Assembly: GCA_018402725.1 (NCBI GenBank)
Contig: JAGYII010000010.1
Location: forward strand, 1-38,552
Source: Candidatus Izemoplasma sp.
Lineage (GTDB): Bacteria > Bacillota_I > Bacilli_A > Izemoplasmatales > Izemoplasmataceae
Length of the DNA: 38,552 nt
Direction: 5' to 3'
A program made the translations under genes and the position numbers. Under the pieces are notes generated by a model, which ran no database searches, had not been told where the DNA came from, and was given only the letters and a program-made list of their open reading frames with translations. The first letter of the stretch is position 1. Every line of letters begins with the position of its first letter. Below, piece by piece: positions 1 through 7,359 of this stretch.

Positions 1-680
1 AAACCATGACGGAATCGCCAAAAAGTCCTCCGGTTCAACCTCTGTTTTTTAATCAAAAAAATCACCTATTAAAAATCATTAAGGCGTACTCTTTAAAAGA
101 GTTAGAAGCCCTATATAATGTCTCTCAGCCGATCGCCCTTGAAAATAAGAAACGGTTTGAAGACTTTCAAGAAAAGCATGAAGCCTATCATGCCTATACG
201 GGGTACATGTTTAAAATGATGGCTAAAGAGACGCTGCCTTTAGAGGCTGAAACGTATCTTAGAAATCATTTACTGATTGTCAGTGGACTTTATGGTCTGG
301 TGAGGATGAAAGACACGATTGGGCTTTACCGGTTACCGATGGGGGTAAGCCTAGAAAAACCCTTGGCTCAATATTGGAAAAAAGAACTCACTCACGCTCT
401 TCAAGGGGAATGGGTGGTGGATTTACTCTCCCAAGAATACCGGGACGCCTTTAACGTCGATGAATTAAACCTAACCACAATTGATTTTGTTCAGTTTAAA
501 AATAAAAAACCATCGCGGCCAGCGATGGTCTTAAAAAAATGTCGGGGTCTCATGGTTAAGGCTATGGCTCTAAATAACATCCAAACAAAAGAGGCTTTAA
601 AAACGCTTGTGATCGATGGATTCACCTACGATGAAGCGGCATCCCATGATTCACTTATGGTTTTTCAAAAGGACGTTTGA
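1..680 (+). CDS. yaaA: YaaA family protein (peroxide stress / UPF0246), 5' end cut by the window
   Basis: This is the C-terminal ~225 residues of a YaaA-family protein. The family protects against peroxide stress by limiting free intracellular iron and binds DNA in E. coli. The first readable codons (acc atg acg gaa) translate T-M-T-E and match the family's N-terminal SPAKTM motif. The ATG at position 6 is therefore an internal Met and the true start lies upstream. Family hallmarks are SGLYGLVRMKDTIGLYRLPMG in the middle (positions 285-350) and, near the C-terminus, KKCRGLMVKAM, GFTYDEAASHDSLMVF. The usual family length is about 250 aa, so roughly 10-20 residues are missing. The stop codon lies inside the loop of a terminator hairpin. 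Family assignment is firm; the physiological role is inferred from the family. Confidence 0.9.
   Translation, partial: TMTESPKSPPVQPLFFNQKNHLLKIIKAYSLKELEALYNVSQPIALENKKRFEDFQEKHEAYHAYTGYMFKMMAKETLPLEAETYLRNHLLIVSGLYGLVRMKDTIGLYRLPMGVSLEKPLAQYWKKELTHALQGEWVVDLLSQEYRDAFNVDELNLTTIDFVQFKNKKPSRPAMVLKKCRGLMVKAMALNNIQTKEALKTLVIDGFTYDEAASHDSLMVFQKDV
504..529 (-). terminator. Antisense intrinsic terminator inside yaaA
   Basis: On the minus strand ACCATCGC and GCGATGGT form an 8-bp perfect stem (bases 529-522 with 516-509) around a 5-nt loop, followed directly by a T run (bases 509-504) and more Ts. It lies about 165 bases past the stop of the minus-strand nucleoside kinase gene, within yaaA codons, and would end read-through of that transcript. 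Prediction only. Confidence 0.5.
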
Positions 681-693
681 GGCGTCCTTTTTT
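667..693 (+). terminator. Terminator between convergent yaaA and nucleoside kinase
   Basis: AAAAGGACG (667-675) pairs with CGTCCTTTT (683-691) and ends in Ts. The yaaA stop TGA (678-680) lies in the loop. Read on the minus strand the hairpin is followed by fewer Ts, so it is best for yaaA and possibly weakly bidirectional. Confidence 0.75.
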
Positions 694-2311
694 AATGGCC
701 AATGAACTCTCTTAAGATTGAGTTTTCTGGGACATTTACAGGGTCGATCGGAATAAAGTATTTTAAATATTTAAGGAGTCGGTTGACGGTCATAAAGTGA
801 GGATTGGTTCGTTCAATCGGGGTGAGTAACGCCTCAATTTCAGCTTTGAGGACACCCATTTCATAATGAAGCGCGCTATTAAATACGATGTCCGCATCTT
901 CGATAAAGGGATAGATCCATTTAAATTCACCGCGCCGGACGGAGGGCCACATTTTTAACGTATCTTCAACACTCGACCCCCGCGTTGCGGCGTCTCTGAC
1001 GAGGCGTCTTAAGAGTCTTAAACTGGTCAGTCTAAATGGGTTGTGTTCATCAAGTCTGAGTTGAAGATGCGGAGAAATAAAAATCTTTAAAATCTGATGT
1101 TCATCCATCTCTTCTAAGAGGCGTGGATTTAAGGCATGAATCCCTTCAATCAACACTTTTTCATCCGGTTTTAAGCGTAAAGGGGTCGACCCTGTCCGCT
1201 GACCTAGATTAAAATCGAAGTGGGGAAGTTCAATGGTTTTCCCTTGAATTAGAGCTTGCATATCACTTTGAAGACGCTCTAGGTCAAGCGCTTCAACGTG
1301 CTCTAAATCGCGTTTTCCATCGATTAAGACTTGATCGTCACGGTTCTTATAATAATGATCGAGTGAAATCATCTGAGCGCTCAAATGATGGGCTTTAAGT
1401 GTCTCTAACAACCGGGTGGTAAACGTCGTCTTCCCGCTTGAAGAAGGTCCGGTGACCGCAATTAAACGGATTTCATTCCTTCTAGCGATGTGTTTTACGA
1501 TGCCTTCAAGGGCCTCTGAGTGTTCTTTTTCAGTCCCCGCAATCAGCGATTTTAATCCGGGCCCTTGGCTATTTTCATTGATGGCTTTGACCGTAAACGC
1601 GCCGTGTTTAAGGGCGGTCCGGTTCGCTTCTTTAAGCATTTCTTTAAAGACGGGTTCATCTTTAAAAGGCGGAATGTCTCCGTGAAGGTCGGACCGGGGC
1701 ATCTCAAGTAAGAAGCCCGGGGAATAAGCTCTAAGGCGGTACTTATACAAATACCCAGTCGAAGGAACCATGTGAGAATACATGTAGTTATAATACCCAT
1801 CACATTCATACATGTGGACATCGCCATCCGGTCTTAGGGTGATGGCTTCAATTTTATCAGCGTGTTTAAGCGGGTCTAGTTTTTGAATGGCTTCTTTTTT
1901 AGATAAAGTAAGGCGCGTGATGGGAAGGTCTAATTCAATCAACTGTTTCATCATTAAATTTAAATCACTCAAGACGGCTTTAATCGATAAAAGCGCCGGC
2001 CCTTTGATAAACTCGACATAAACCGATTTAGAGACACTAAAGAAAAAACGGAAGGTCGCGTCTTGATAGGTGCGCTCCATCGCCATCGCCAAAAGATACA
2101 TGAGACTCGCTTCATAGGTAAAAGTAGCCTCATCATCGGTGAGGTCTAAAAACCGAATATGAGCGTCTTTATCCACCGTTTGAAAAAGCTCATAATGACG
2201 GTCATTGACGGCCGCTAAAAAATATTGATGGGCCGGATCATCGATTAGGTCTTTGAGACAAACCGGATTTTGAAAGCTTTTTTCTTGGTCGTTCCAACGC
2301 AATGTAAACAT
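692..2311 (-). CDS. Nucleoside (uridine) kinase with TGS/ThrRS-like N-terminal region
   Basis: 539 aa. The C-terminal half (from about residue 280) is a P-loop kinase of the uridine kinase/phosphoribulokinase family. It carries the Walker A motif TGPSSSGKTTF at residues 287-297, the Asp-containing SLDHYYKNRDD segment that follows it, and the VLIEGIHALNP strand. The N-terminal ~270 residues resemble the TGS plus second additional domain of threonyl-tRNA synthetase, including the stretch around DGYYNYMYSHMVPSTGYL. This architecture is typical of Firmicutes and Thermotoga nucleoside kinases. It probably phosphorylates uridine/cytidine (nucleoside salvage) in the cytoplasm; the substrate is not proven by sequence. 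ATG is preceded on the minus strand by AAGGAG at good spacing. It is monocistronic, convergent with yaaA, and divergent from the tRNA-Thr gene. Confidence 0.88.
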   Translation of the reverse strand: MFTLRWNDQEKSFQNPVCLKDLIDDPAHQYFLAAVNDRHYELFQTVDKDAHIRFLDLTDDEATFTYEASLMYLLAMAMERTYQDATFRFFFSVSKSVYVEFIKGPALLSIKAVLSDLNLMMKQLIELDLPITRLTLSKKEAIQKLDPLKHADKIEAITLRPDGDVHMYECDGYYNYMYSHMVPSTGYLYKYRLRAYSPGFLLEMPRSDLHGDIPPFKDEPVFKEMLKEANRTALKHGAFTVKAINENSQGPGLKSLIAGTEKEHSEALEGIVKHIARRNEIRLIAVTGPSSSGKTTFTTRLLETLKAHHLSAQMISLDHYYKNRDDQVLIDGKRDLEHVEALDLERLQSDMQALIQGKTIELPHFDFNLGQRTGSTPLRLKPDEKVLIEGIHALNPRLLEEMDEHQILKIFISPHLQLRLDEHNPFRLTSLRLLRRLVRDAATRGSSVEDTLKMWPSVRRGEFKWIYPFIEDADIVFNSALHYEMGVLKAEIEALLTPIERTNPHFMTVNRLLKYLKYFIPIDPVNVPENSILREFIGH

Positions 2312-2394
2312 CTTTACTCCTTGGGCTTAAATTGTAACACACCTAAAGCCAAAAAGAACGTTTATAGAGGGTTTTAAGGGGTTCTTTTTAGGGT

Positions 2395-2422
2395 TTGCAA
2401 TTAGGGTAATCTGTGATAAAAT
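2395..2422 (+). promoter_or_regulatory. Promoter of the tRNA-Thr gene
   Basis: TTGCAA (2395-2400), 16-nt spacer, then TAAAAT (2417-2422) with an extended -10 TG at 2414-2415. The predicted start lies a few bases before the tRNA acceptor stem. Confidence 0.6.
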
Positions 2423-2435
2423 GATGAAGCTTCAC

Positions 2436-2512
2436 GCCGCTTTAGCTCCAATCGGTAGAGCAGTTCCATGGTAAGGAAAAGGTTGCTGGTTCGAATCCAG
2501 CAAGCGGCACCA
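2436..2512 (+). tRNA. tRNA-Thr (anticodon GGT), CCA encoded
   Basis: A full cloverleaf can be drawn. Acceptor GCCGCTT (2436-2442) pairs perfectly with AAGCGGC (2502-2508). The D stem is GCTC/GAGC. The anticodon loop ATGGTAA (2468-2474) gives anticodon GGT at 2470-2472, which reads Thr codons ACC/ACT. The T arm is GCTGG-TTCGAAT-CCAGC. Discriminator A2509 is followed by an encoded CCA (2510-2512). One non-pairing base pair (G27-A43) sits at the top of the anticodon stem. Confidence 0.95.
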
Positions 2513-2516
2513 TTTT

Positions 2517-2540
2517 AAACTCCCCCTCGGAGTTTTTTTT
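2517..2540 (+). terminator. Terminator of the tRNA-Thr gene
   Basis: AACTCC (2518-2523) and GGAGTT (2529-2534) form a stem with a CCCTC loop, followed by a run of eight Ts. It begins five bases after the CCA end. Confidence 0.85.
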
Positions 2541-2554
2541 ATGGACCTACGGTG

Positions 2555-2563
2555 TGATACAAT
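2555..2563 (+). promoter_or_regulatory. Extended -10 promoter for the SDR operon
   Basis: TGATACAAT (TG, one base, TACAAT) lies just after the tRNA terminator. No convincing -35 is present. Initiation near 2570 would be downstream of the possible GTG start at 2554, supporting ATG 2590 as the start of the SDR. Confidence 0.5.
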
Positions 2564-2589
2564 ACTCGTATCTTATTTTAGAGGTCATT

Positions 2590-3417
2590 ATGGGTCAAAA
2601 AATCATCTTAACAGGGGCCACCAGTGGGATTGGAAAAGCCTTAGCCTTAGCTTTAGTGAAAGAAGGCCATGTGGTCTATGCGACGGGGCGCTCCTCAGCT
2701 AAATTAGCGGCTTTAAAAGAAGAGGCTCGCAGTGAAAAACTGATTCCAGTTCTGATGGATTTTTCTTCATTTGAATCGATTGACCTCGCCTTGAAAAAAC
2801 TCTTAACGTCGAGTTTTCAAGTCGATATTTTAATTAATAATGCCGCCGCAACATCCGCTAAAAAAATTATCACCGAAGATGGTTTTGAGATGCAGCTTCA
2901 AGTCAATCATTTCGTCCCGGTGTATTTGACGATGAAACTCCTCCCTTATTTAGAAGCGTCTAAAGGTTTTGTCATCACCACCGCCTCAAACGCTCACAAA
3001 CGGACCACCTTTAATCCCCGGGCGATGGAAGATAAAACGATGTACCGGATCTTTAAACGCTATCAAGAAACGAAACTCTATAATCTAATGATGACCCGTT
3101 ATTTCAAACGAGTTTATCAAGCTTCTCCGGTCGACTTTTATGCCGTTCATCCGGGTTTAGTCAAAACCGATTTAGGGTCTAAAAATGCTTCTAAACTGGT
3201 GGACATTGCCTGGAAGTTATTTAACCGAAGAGGGATGGACCCAGAAGGACCGATTCCAACCTATTTAAAAATCATCCAAGAACGTCCGCAAGACGGGACC
3301 TATTACGCCTATGAAAAGATAGAACCTTATTTACCGGTAGTCGATGATGAATCTAAACAAGAACGCTTAATGAACCATGCGTTTGATGCCTTAAAATTGG
3401 AGAAACCTCATGCGTAA
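2590..3417 (+). CDS. Short-chain dehydrogenase/reductase (SDR)
   Basis: 275 aa, NAD(P)-dependent oxidoreductase of the classical SDR superfamily. The Rossmann cofactor motif TGATSGIGKA is near the N-terminus, the NNAA motif is near residue 82, and the active-site YxxxK is seen as YQETK. The C-terminal half resembles the retinol-dehydrogenase/WW-oxidoreductase-like SDRs (AVHPGLVKTDLG). The substrate cannot be told from sequence. The start at 2590 is chosen over the GTG at 2554 because it sits after an AGAGGT ribosome binding site and the upstream GTG overlaps the -10 element. It is the first gene of a three-gene operon and its end overlaps the next start by 8 bases. Confidence 0.85.
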   Translation: MGQKIILTGATSGIGKALALALVKEGHVVYATGRSSAKLAALKEEARSEKLIPVLMDFSSFESIDLALKKLLTSSFQVDILINNAAATSAKKIITEDGFEMQLQVNHFVPVYLTMKLLPYLEASKGFVITTASNAHKRTTFNPRAMEDKTMYRIFKRYQETKLYNLMMTRYFKRVYQASPVDFYAVHPGLVKTDLGSKNASKLVDIAWKLFNRRGMDPEGPIPTYLKIIQERPQDGTYYAYEKIEPYLPVVDDESKQERLMNHAFDALKLEKPHA

Positions 3418-3958
3418 AGTGGCTCAAGGCTTATATTTATTTTTAGTGGCTTACGGCCTTATTTATACCTTATTTATTGGAGTCCCGACGACCTTTTTAG
3501 CCCAAGTCTTTGCCCAAGAAGCCGATGGTCTTGCGTTCATGGTCTTTAACTTTTTAGGACTAATTCCAGCCGCTTTTTTAATGTATTTTCTTCGGTACTA
3601 TCAACTCAAGTGGTTTCACTTCATGATCTTATTATTTAGTTTTGTTTTTGGCGGCTTTAGCTTAGGGCTGATCTTTTTCTTTTTCCCTGAAGAAAGAGCC
3701 GTTGAAAAACCGAACCGGCTCGCCGCTGGGATTGGATTGGCCATCAGTGTTTTTACCTTGAGTCTAGGATTTACGGGTTCATTCGCTGAATTCGGTCGCT
3801 TATTTATCGAAGACTCCTTTGTGCATATTATGACGATTGATTTTATCGTGCTCTTTGGCATTGCTTTAACGCTGCCTAAATTTAAACGTTCGATTTGGCA
3901 AGCCACGTTTATGATTGGGATGTTTTATCAATTGATGGATCCCCCGGCTTTAAAATGA
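3410..3958 (+). CDS. Small multi-pass membrane protein of unknown function
   Basis: 182 aa with about five hydrophobic segments likely to span the membrane: near residues 5-30, 38-60, 66-88, 100-122 and 135-155. There are few charged residues outside short loops. I do not recognise a family and no catalytic motif stands out. The ATG overlaps the end of the SDR gene by 8 bases and is preceded by GGAG. Its stop overlaps the next start in an ATGA junction, so translation of the three genes is probably coupled. Confidence 0.75.
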   Translation: MRKVAQGLYLFLVAYGLIYTLFIGVPTTFLAQVFAQEADGLAFMVFNFLGLIPAAFLMYFLRYYQLKWFHFMILLFSFVFGGFSLGLIFFFFPEERAVEKPNRLAAGIGLAISVFTLSLGFTGSFAEFGRLFIEDSFVHIMTIDFIVLFGIALTLPKFKRSIWQATFMIGMFYQLMDPPALK

Positions 3959-5069
3959 AATTAATTGCAAACACCGCATTTGGACTTGAAAAAATCACCG
4001 CCACTGAACTTGAAAAACTAAACCTCACCCCCGGTGCGATTGACCGGGGGTATATCCCTTTTGAGGGGTCTTTTGAGGATGTTTATAGAACGAATCTCTA
4101 TTTAAGAACCGCAGAACATGTCTATATTGAACTCGCCCATGAAAAAATCACCGATTTTGATGCCTTTTTTGATTTAGTGCATGCGATTCCTTTTGAAGAT
4201 TATTTAAAGACGGATGGTTTTTTTCACGTCAACGCAAAAACCCATCAATCCGTCTTAATGGCCGAGCGTTCCTTACAATCGCTGGCTAAAAAAGCCCTTC
4301 TCAAACGGTTGACTTTAAAAACAAACGAAACAACCTTTATAGAAAATGGTCCTAAATATAAAATCTTGATCGATATGTACCAAGACCACGTAAGAATCCT
4401 CCTTGATACGTCTGGGGACGCCCTTCATCAACGGAAGTACCGCTTAAAAGCCGGCGATGCGCCTTTAAAAGAAACCTTAGCCGCCGCGATGGTGCTTTTA
4501 TCAAGGTATCAAGGTGAAGCCCCGGTGGTGGATCCGTTTTGTGGATCGGGGACCCTCCTGATTGAAGCGGCGATGATTGCCTTAAATATACCCCCGGGTT
4601 TGATGCGAAGCTTTTCATTCAGTGATTTTAAAAACTTTGATAAAGAGGCCTTTCAAACCGTTAAAAAAGCCTGTTATCAAGCAATCAAGCAAGTCGAGAT
4701 TCCGATGTTAATCGGTTCTGATGTTGACCCCAAAATCATTGAAGTCGCCAAAGCCAATGCGATTGAAGCCGGGGTCGATGAAGTCATCACCTTTGAAGTC
4801 GAGCGTTTTGAACTTAAAAAACCCTTGAAAGAGTTTCATTACTTTTTTACCAATCCGCCCTATGATGAACGCTTGATGACGATGAAAGATATCATTCCTT
4901 TATATCAGTCGATCGGTCGTAATCTATCCTTATACCCCAATAAAGATAGTTTCATCTTACCTCCGTGAGCGGTTTAGAAAAGTTATTTAACGTTAAAGCC
5001 GATAAAACGCGGGTCTTATTTAACGGCCCCATCAAGACCCGTTTGTATCAATTTTTTGGAAAAAAATAA
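3955..5069 (+). pseudogene. THUMP-domain class I RNA methyltransferase (RlmL/YpsC-like), frameshifted near the 3' end
   Basis: The product is a SAM-dependent 23S rRNA guanine-N2 methyltransferase of the RlmL N-domain/YpsC type. ATG 3955 (MKLIANTAFGLEKI) is the family N-terminus and overlaps the preceding stop in ATGA. A THUMP region is followed by the SAM-binding DPFCGSGTLLIEAAMIA and the catalytic NPPYDERL motif. The open frame stops at 4966-4968 straight after SFILPP. The following bases in another frame (4962-5066) encode SVSGLEKLFNVKADKTRVLFNG and so on to FFGKK, the expected family C-terminus, ending in TAA 5067-5069. A single missing base near 4958-4962 (for example TTAACC reduced to TTACC) explains this. 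The core methyltransferase is intact, so a true mutation might leave a partly working enzyme. A sequencing error is equally possible. Confidence 0.85.
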
Positions 5070-5083
5070 AAACTTATGACACT

Positions 5084-5114
5084 TTGACATATTTTAAAAA
5101 AATTATGTTAAACT
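5084..5114 (+). promoter_or_regulatory. Possible promoter upstream of the MATE gene
   Basis: A consensus -35 TTGACA lies at 5084-5089. Possible -10 sequences at 5108-5114 are poor (TTAAAC/TAAACT, with a TG at 5106-5107). A second TTGACA occurs at 5114-5119. Weak call. Confidence 0.3.
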
Positions 5115-5129
5115 TGACACGGTGAAAAT

Positions 5130-6548
5130 ATGTCGACTGACAAAAAGAAGAGTGCTCTCATTCTTCATGATAAAAACATTTATAAAGGGTTAATCATTTT
5201 ATCACTGCCCTTGATGGTGAATAACTTACTTAGAACACTCCATGATATTGTGGATATGTTTTTTGTTGCGAGGATTGAAGGCTTAGCCACTGAATCCGTC
5301 TCAGCGATCCAACTATCCTTTCCAGTGATGTTTACTTTTGTGGCCTTAGGCATTGGCTTATCGGTGGCCGGTACGGCCTTAATTAGTCAGTTGATTGGAG
5401 CCAAAAAAGAAGACCTCGCCGTCCATTATGCGGGTCAACTTTTCTGGGTGGCGATCTTAACAAGCTTTGTCTTCTTAGCCTTAGCTTATGTATTAGCCCC
5501 CTGGATTGTTTCATCGATGGGTGCGACAGGATATGTGTTTGATGCGACCGTCCAGTACATAAGGATTCGGTCATTTGAACTCCCATATGCCTTTTTATTC
5601 TTCGCGCTCTTGGCGACCCGTCAAGCCTCCGGAGATACCTTGAGTCCGGTTTATATTGGGGGCACGGCGATTATCTTGAATATTATTTTTTCACCGATTT
5701 TGATTCAAAACTTTAACTTAGGCGTTGCCGGAGCGGCTTACGCAACGATTCTTGCAAACTTTTTAATGTTTCCCTTTTTGATTCATCGGTTCTTTTTTGC
5801 GAAAACCGGGATTCGTTTAGAGTTAAAAGCCTTAAAACCCGATTTTCCGGTGATGAAAGAAATCATCCAAGTCGCGATCCCAGCGTCGGTCGGGCAATCT
5901 TTAACCGCGGTTGGCTTTGGGGTGATGAACGGGATTATCTACGGATTTGGGATTGCGACCGTAGCGGCCTTTGGGATTGGAAACCGCTTAACCTCCTTAG
6001 TCTTACTCCCGGTCTTAGCGATGGGGTCTGTGATTAGTGCGTTTGTCGGTCAAAACATCGGGGCCCTTAATCAAGACCGGGCCCGGGAAGTATTTAGAAA
6101 ATCATTGGTTTTAACCACAGGGATTTTATTAGTTGGATCCTTAATGATGTTGCCATTTCGGGAAGTCATCATTCGTTTATTCATTGAAGATGATCCTTTA
6201 TCTTTAGCCTTAGCGGTGGAGTACTTATTTTTTATTTTAATTGGAATCCCTTTAATGGGTGTCTTTCAAACTTTCTTAGGGACCTTTAACGGAACCGGTT
6301 ATACCAAATATACCTTTTACATGGCTGTCATCCGGTTATGGGGCGTCCGGATTCCGCTCACCCTCTTTTTCCGGGAATTCACCACGCTCGGTTCATCAGG
6401 GGTCTGGTATTCAATCCTCATTTCCAACTTTGTGATGGTGGGCGTTGGAATGGTCTTTTACCGGCTGATTTCCTTTGAACCTCGGGTCAAGAAAGCTAAA
6501 ATTATCCCGGTCGCATTAATGACTGAAAAACCCGTATTAGACGCTTAA
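5130..6548 (+). CDS. MATE-family multidrug/cation antiporter
   Basis: 472 aa, about twelve transmembrane segments. It is a MATE-family (MOP superfamily) secondary exporter, close to the NorM/DinF-like bacterial branch. The N-terminus has the family's short cytoplasmic lead followed by LIILSLPLMVNNLLRTLHDIVDMFFVARI. Two homologous six-helix halves follow; the second begins near residue 245 (IIQVAIPASVGQSL). The expected role is efflux of cationic drugs or metabolites driven by Na+ or H+; the substrate is unknown. ATG 5130 has a GGTGA just upstream at short spacing. The gene stands alone between the methyltransferase and a good terminator, convergent with the TetR gene. Confidence 0.88.
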   Translation: MSTDKKKSALILHDKNIYKGLIILSLPLMVNNLLRTLHDIVDMFFVARIEGLATESVSAIQLSFPVMFTFVALGIGLSVAGTALISQLIGAKKEDLAVHYAGQLFWVAILTSFVFLALAYVLAPWIVSSMGATGYVFDATVQYIRIRSFELPYAFLFFALLATRQASGDTLSPVYIGGTAIILNIIFSPILIQNFNLGVAGAAYATILANFLMFPFLIHRFFFAKTGIRLELKALKPDFPVMKEIIQVAIPASVGQSLTAVGFGVMNGIIYGFGIATVAAFGIGNRLTSLVLLPVLAMGSVISAFVGQNIGALNQDRAREVFRKSLVLTTGILLVGSLMMLPFREVIIRLFIEDDPLSLALAVEYLFFILIGIPLMGVFQTFLGTFNGTGYTKYTFYMAVIRLWGVRIPLTLFFREFTTLGSSGVWYSILISNFVMVGVGMVFYRLISFEPRVKKAKIIPVALMTEKPVLDA

Positions 6549-6563
6549 AGCGTCTTTTTTTTT
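6539..6563 (+). terminator. Terminator of the MATE gene
   Basis: AGACGCT (6539-6545) pairs with AGCGTCT (6549-6555) around a 3-base loop, followed by Ts to 6563. The stem includes the stop codon region. Confidence 0.85.
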
Positions 6564-6566
6564 GCA

Positions 6567-6592
6567 TAAAAAAAGCGGAGGGTTACTCCGCT
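6567..6592 (-). terminator. Terminator of the TetR gene
   Basis: On the minus strand AGCGGAG and CTCCGCT (plus positions 6592-6586 and 6580-6574) form a 7-bp stem with a 5-base loop, followed by seven Ts. The TetR stop codon lies in the loop. It is back to back with the MATE terminator. Confidence 0.8.
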
Positions 6593-7188
6593 GTAAATAA
6601 GCCATGTTTTAAGACGTGCATGATGGTATCAACGACCGCATCAATCTTACTCTCTGATTCCCCTAAATCTAAGATGATTTTTAAGCCCATAAAGTTAGTG
6701 ATTCCCATCAAGATATAAGCGACAATCTCTAGGTCAAGATTCGCCATTTCATGGGCTTCTTTAGCCGGGGTTAAGCCTTTTATATATCGTTTCGCAAAGG
6801 CATCATAATAAGCTTGAAATAACGAACGATCAATGTATAAACTCTCCCAAATAATTTGATACATGTGAGGGTTTTTAATCGCATATTCTAAAAAAGCACG
6901 AATCCCCGCTTTTTCTTGATCGACCCGTTTTAAGGAAGGATCAATTTTAGACGCGATTTCTTTCCGGATATCATGAGAAAGTTCATTTAAAAGATGACGG
7001 TATAAAGACATCTTACTCGGGAAATAAAGATAAAACGTCCCTGCCGCGACGCCGGCTTTTTGGGTGATATCGGCCACCGTCGTCCCATGATAGCCTTTTT
7101 CAAAGAAGCAAGCCTCGGACGCTTTTAGTAAAAGATTAAAGGTGGTCGTTCCATTTCGGGTGGTGGGAATTTTTATGGATTCGTCCAT
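6583..7188 (-). CDS. TetR/AcrR-family repressor, likely of the acid-utilisation operon (FadR-like)
   Basis: 201 aa. The N-terminal helix-turn-helix is typical of TetR proteins: ASEACFFEKGYHGTTVADITQKAGVAAGTFYLYFPSKMSLYRHLL, about residues 23-67. The C-terminal ligand domain is variable, as usual. The gene is transcribed away from the thiolase operon. The shared intergenic region carries two perfect ATGAAT-N4-ATTCAT inverted repeats that overlap both predicted promoters, so it probably represses itself and the operon and is released by a pathway metabolite, perhaps an acyl-CoA. The site resembles the published operator of the TetR-type fatty acid regulator FadR of Bacillus subtilis (TGAATGA-type inverted repeats). 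Orthology to FadR is an inference. The AAGGAG ribosome binding site is at good spacing. Confidence 0.87.
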   Translation of the reverse strand: MDESIKIPTTRNGTTTFNLLLKASEACFFEKGYHGTTVADITQKAGVAAGTFYLYFPSKMSLYRHLLNELSHDIRKEIASKIDPSLKRVDQEKAGIRAFLEYAIKNPHMYQIIWESLYIDRSLFQAYYDAFAKRYIKGLTPAKEAHEMANLDLEIVAYILMGITNFMGLKIILDLGESESKIDAVVDTIMHVLKHGLFTAE

Positions 7189-7205
7189 CGTGACTCCTTA
7201 GACAA

Positions 7206-7234
7206 TTGACAATGTAAGCGTTTTATGTTAGTAT
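7206..7234 (+). promoter_or_regulatory. Main promoter of the thiolase/LIV operon
   Basis: TTGACA (7206-7211), 17-base spacer, TAGTAT (7229-7234) with extended -10 TG at 7226-7227. Predicted start near 7241 falls inside the first operator. The leader would be about 120 nt. Confidence 0.6.
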
Positions 7235-7258
7235 ATGAATAAGCATTCATGTTATGAA
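7230..7258 (-). promoter_or_regulatory. Probable promoter of the TetR gene, facing the operon promoter
   Basis: On the minus strand TTCATA (plus 7258-7253) and TATACT (plus 7235-7230) are 17 bases apart. The -10 overlaps that of the plus-strand promoter and the first operator fills the spacer. Confidence 0.45.
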
Positions 7259-7269
7259 TAACTATTCAT
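7235..7269. promoter_or_regulatory. Two tandem TetR operator sites
   Basis: Two 16-bp inverted repeats with the same arms: ATGAATAAGCATTCAT (7235-7250) and ATGAATAACTATTCAT (7254-7269). Centres are 19 bp apart. The first covers the predicted operon start site. Both overlap the predicted TetR promoter. Confidence 0.75.
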
Positions 7270-7296
7270 ATTATAATAGCCTTGAGAAACTAATGC

Positions 7297-7343
7297 AAGT
7301 ATACCTCAACCCTTCCTCATTCTCCAAACATTAAGGTATACTT
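7297..7343 (+). promoter_or_regulatory. 10-bp inverted repeat in the thiolase leader
   Basis: AAGTATACCT (7297-7306) and AGGTATACTT (7334-7343) are perfect reverse complements separated by 27 bases. The 3' arm ends directly before the AAAGGAG ribosome binding site (7344-7350). It could be an mRNA stem-loop affecting initiation or a protein-binding site; each arm also contains the palindrome GTATAC. Confidence 0.55.
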
Positions 7344-7359
7344 AAAGGAGAAACGTTTA

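Noticed and set aside
6-8. ATG at position 6 as the start of yaaA
   Set aside because: It is the Met of the conserved SPAKTM motif with an open frame to the window edge and no ribosome binding site.
1416-1685. Plus-strand ORF inside the nucleoside kinase gene
   Set aside because: Antisense shadow of the P-loop kinase coding region, no ribosome binding site or recognisable protein features.
2554-2589. GTG start adding 12 residues to the SDR
   Set aside because: The GTG overlaps a -10 promoter element and the added residues precede the normal Rossmann start; ATG 2590 has a ribosome binding site.
3955-5069. Mycoplasma-type code with TGA as Trp explaining the early stop in the methyltransferase
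   Set aside because: TGA ends many genes here in proper ATGA overlaps and TGG is used for Trp; reading through the TGA in the same frame does not restore the family C-terminus, whereas a frame change does.
7272-7277. TATAAT as the -10 of the thiolase operon
   Set aside because: No acceptable -35 lies 15-19 bases upstream; TTGACA-N17-TAGTAT at 7206-7234 is a better promoter and fits the operators.
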